A stretch of 64,000 nucleotides of DNA from Schizosaccharomyces osmophilus (taxonomy: Eukaryota > Ascomycota > Schizosaccharomycetes > Schizosaccharomycetales > Schizosaccharomycetaceae), in NCBI RefSeq assembly GCF_027921745.1, contig NC_079240.1, positions 1,853,001-1,917,000 on the forward strand. The letters are read 5' to 3'. Each line of letters opens with the position of its first letter. The first letter of the stretch is position 1. Of the stretch, positions 61,849 through 64,000 are shown one piece after another. The position numbers and the translations under genes were made by a program. The notes below the pieces were generated by a model. That model made no database searches and was not told the origin of the DNA. It saw nothing but the letters and a program-made list of their open reading frames with translations.

Positions 61849-62841
61849 CTATATGACTCGAGGAGGGAAGCGGAAACTAGAATTGCTGAGAGAAACCGAA
61901 GCAGGCGGATTGGCAAAAGTAGAAGAGATACTAGGAGCAGTGGGCTTAGGACTAGGCTGAGCTCCTGGCAGATCGCGGAATTGAGGTTTCGGGGTATTCA
62001 TCCACAAAGAACTGCCAGAAGTACCTAAACCATATAGCTGATTTTGCATTCGACCGTCGATACTGCCGTCGAAATACCGAGAGCGAATTTCAAAGAAAAT
62101 TCTAGAGGTAAGCAAAGCATCACTACCAGCCTGGTGTTGAGGACCTATACGGTTGATTTGTAAATCATCAGCAATATCCTGAAGGCCTTTCGAATTATTG
62201 AGAAGCGACTTCATAATATATTTAATGTCATAGGTTTTAGGGAAGTAAATACATAAAAATTTATAAAATTCTTCGTACTCACTGGGCAAAGACAACTGGG
62301 TCATGGCCTTCAACAAATATGCAAAGTCGTACCCACTGTGAAAGGTAACCCAAGTGATACCTTCCTGAAGAACAAGACCGCTTCCAATCAGTAGCTCAGC
62401 AAAATCGGCAGGCTCAATTCCTGCATCTTGGTGCTTTTTAAAATCAATTCCGCTTTTCGTGAGAAGCTCAATACTTTCCGGAGCATACATATCTTCCTGA
62501 ATATTAAACCGAAAGTTGAACTGCCAAGTGAATGCTTCCGGGGGAACATTTCCTTCCTCATCACTCAGAGCCAATCCAATTTGAATGATTTTTAAAGTGT
62601 CTACGTTTGCCCGTAGCGTTTGGTAATGGTAATCTCCGCTACTCTTGAAAACTCCCAAAGGCCGGGCCACAACACCTGGAAACTCTGTATCCATAGAGAT
62701 TACGGGATAACGCGAGGCCAAGTTCATGATCAAAGTCATTTCTTGTTCCAGATTTGTTGCCCATACGTCTCGAATTGGTGCCATTTGCGAAGTCATAGAG
62801 CTCATTCCCAAAGGAGGATACGATGCATTCCCTGTATCCAT
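61849..62841 (-). CDS. caf1: CCR4-NOT deadenylase Caf1 (Pop2)
   Basis: Catalytic subunit of the CCR4-NOT complex that shortens mRNA poly(A) tails, 330 residues in one exon, ATG at 62841. The DEDD nuclease fold shows all ligands: D51 and E53 in VISMDTEFPG, the third Asp in TWVTFHSGYDFAYLL, and HQAGSDALLT with the fourth Asp and conserved His. Other family blocks are ANVDTLKIIQIGLALSDEEG and FPKTYDIKYIMKSL. The last 60 residues are Pro/Ser-rich and less conserved. The enzyme acts in cytoplasmic decay and possibly in the nucleus. By memory it stands next to rsa4 in S. pombe (SPCC18.06c). Confidence 0.96.
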   Translation of the reverse strand: MDTGNASYPPLGMSSMTSQMAPIRDVWATNLEQEMTLIMNLASRYPVISMDTEFPGVVARPLGVFKSSGDYHYQTLRANVDTLKIIQIGLALSDEEGNVPPEAFTWQFNFRFNIQEDMYAPESIELLTKSGIDFKKHQDAGIEPADFAELLIGSGLVLQEGITWVTFHSGYDFAYLLKAMTQLSLPSEYEEFYKFLCIYFPKTYDIKYIMKSLLNNSKGLQDIADDLQINRIGPQHQAGSDALLTSRIFFEIRSRYFDGSIDGRMQNQLYGLGTSGSSLWMNTPKPQFRDLPGAQPSPKPTAPSISSTFANPPASVSLSNSSFRFPPRVI

Positions 62842-63254
62842 TTTTTGCCGAAATTAATAAAGATATAGACAAATCCTGGACTTTTATGAGTTTCGGTTGT
62901 TGCTTGGTGTTGTGTTTCGCATCAAACTGAGAGTGAACATTTGAGTAACAAATAAACATGTGTTGCTTTAAGGAACTACATGAAATCCTACCACTTTCTA
63001 CCGAGAATCACTAATCAGTAAACAAAACTCCATCAAATTGAGTCTTTTCGATGGGTTTTTAGAAAGCTGTGATGGGAGTCGAATATTTAAGATTATCGAA
63101 AATTAATAAAAAACAAAACCCTTACTAAGTGGATGCTGTTCCAAGAGACCACATTTCCTATAAGGCTAAAAAGTCATAAATTTCAATCGAAATTTATGAC
63201 TTTTTTTTACTAAAGTACTATAAGTACGTTATTGTCAGCAAATATACCAAGAAA
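62842..63254. other. caf1 promoter region with long hairpin
   Basis: A 413-bp stretch between the caf1 start and tRNA-Ser. It contains a perfect 17-bp inverted repeat at 63168-63205 and T runs. Nothing else is seen. Confidence 0.5.
63168..63205. repeat. Perfect 17-bp inverted repeat, 4-nt loop
   Basis: Arm AAAAAGTCATAAATTTC at 63168-63184 is followed by loop AATC and its exact reverse complement at 63189-63205, then three more T. The stem-plus-T-run shape lies 49 bp upstream of tRNA-Ser on the same strand. It could be a transcript 3' end signal, a pol III-related structure, or a small palindromic insertion. Confidence 0.9.
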
Positions 63255-63349
63255 GACAACGTGGCCGAGTGGTTTTAAGGCGTTCGCCTGCTATCAAGTA
63301 GCCCAGCGGATTCCCTCTGGGAGCGCAGGTTCGAATCCTGCCGTTGTCG
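63255..63349 (+). tRNA. tRNA-Ser (anticodon GCT) with 11-nt intron, second copy
   Basis: Same 95-nt sequence as the minus-strand copy at 32116-32210: acceptor GACAACG/CGTTGTC, anticodon stem TTCGC/GCGGA, 11-nt intron after position 37, serine-type variable arm, and discriminator G. A run of T follows within 20 bases. The identity extends a few bases past each end (AAGAAA before, TCAA after). Confidence 0.93.
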
Positions 63350-64000
63350 TCAATAATTTTTAATTTTTTTTCAACTTTTCTATCAAGTTGTTTTTTGCTA
63401 TAGTTTGGTTTTATTTTTTGTCTGCCTTTTGACTAAAATCGTTGTACTCGTAACCTTGTCGATTGTCCGCTTCGAATCAACAAGGACGAAGATATTTAAC
63501 TTCTTGTTCGGCTTTACTTGGGTCTATTAGAATTGTTTCCATCACTGAAGTTTCGCTTGTTTTTGTGAAAAAGTACAACGGTTCAACTAGTGTTTGACAA
63601 TGTTGTCACTATCATGAATGAAAACATTCCCTTGGCGAGATTTCATGGAAGAAAAAGGTGAATGTAAAAATAGATAACTGAAAAAAAAACTATCGAATAC
63701 CATGCTCTACAAGGTTCATTCTAATTTTTTTCTTTGCTTGTAAACAAACCATGCTTGATCTTGAAAGTAGCAATGCTACTTTGATAGATGATCCACACTT
63801 ACACAAGTAAAAAGTTACCAAAAGCCATCATAAAGGAGGAAGCTCTTAAAGAGAAAGACACTAGCTTGACAGTTGATTTCTTAACCAGAGACCGAAGTAT
63901 TTGAGCATTGGGAAGTGGAGTTAAGGAATGCTTAAGGATTGAGAATAAAAACTCAACATACATTGAAAAAGTACTTTGTTGAATTCAAAAACGACTAATT
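63350..64000. other. Intergenic tail of window
   Basis: About 650 bp with no open frame that I can support on either strand. It contains the tRNA terminator and AT-rich sequence, and possibly the promoter of a gene beyond the window. Confidence 0.45.

Overview
The window is nuclear DNA of a fission yeast (Schizosaccharomyces). The evidence is compact protein genes with short introns (about 43-110 bp, GTA-type donors, CTAAC/CTAAT branch sites), ribosomal-protein promoters carrying the fission-yeast HomolE (ACCCTACCCT) and HomolD (CAGTCACA) boxes, and gene content and order that, from memory, follow S. pombe chromosome III clones SPCC576, SPCPB1C11, SPCC74 and SPCC18. The proteins are close to but not identical with the S. 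pombe ones as I recall them, and several neighbours differ (ret3, naa38 and rps0 look inserted), so another species such as one of the S. octosporus/cryophilus/osmophilus group is likely. I could not test this.

Layout. 1-24.5 kb is a housekeeping block: 3' end of ksg1 (+), dph5 (-), swc5 (-) head to head with mhf2 (+), a 2.9-kb gene-free stretch, tRNA-Trp, rpl15 (-)/rpt3 (+), rps20 (-)/rps2 (+), ret3 (-)/mitochondrial tyrosyl-tRNA synthetase (+), sac3 (-), bxi1 (-), a small two-exon naa38 (-), tpx1 (+), a hydantoin/Asp-Glu racemase (-) and a TauD-type dioxygenase (+). 24.5-37.2 kb is a nutrient-uptake block: Dal5-type anion permease (-), tRNA-Gln, amino-acid permease (-), tRNA-Ser (-), ammonium transporter amt1 (-), and an APC amino-acid/choline/GABA-type permease (+), with GATAAG motifs between the last two. 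37.7-64 kb holds rpl27 (+), the hybrid histidine kinase mak3 (+), rps0 (-), the SUN-family wall protein adg3 (-), an unrecognised small two-exon gene (+), an MFS exporter (+), an NF-X1-type zinc-finger protein (+), pof6 (+), rsa4 (-), caf1 (-) and a second copy of tRNA-Ser (+).

The genes fall into themes: translation and ribosome biogenesis (rpl15, rps20, rps2, rpl27, rps0, rsa4, mt-TyrRS, dph5, three tRNA species), mRNA export and decay (sac3, caf1), chromatin/kinetochore (swc5, mhf2), proteolysis (rpt3), trafficking (ret3, pof6), peroxide response (tpx1 and the peroxide-sensing type kinase mak3) and nitrogen/sulphur scavenging (amt1, permeases, dioxygenase, racemase). I see no CRISPR array and no convincing transposon. 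The least explained parts are the small gene at 49.9-50.6 kb, the purine-rich stretch at 18.8-19.5 kb, a perfect 17-bp hairpin at 63.2 kb, and the long intergenic stretch at 2.8-5.7 kb.
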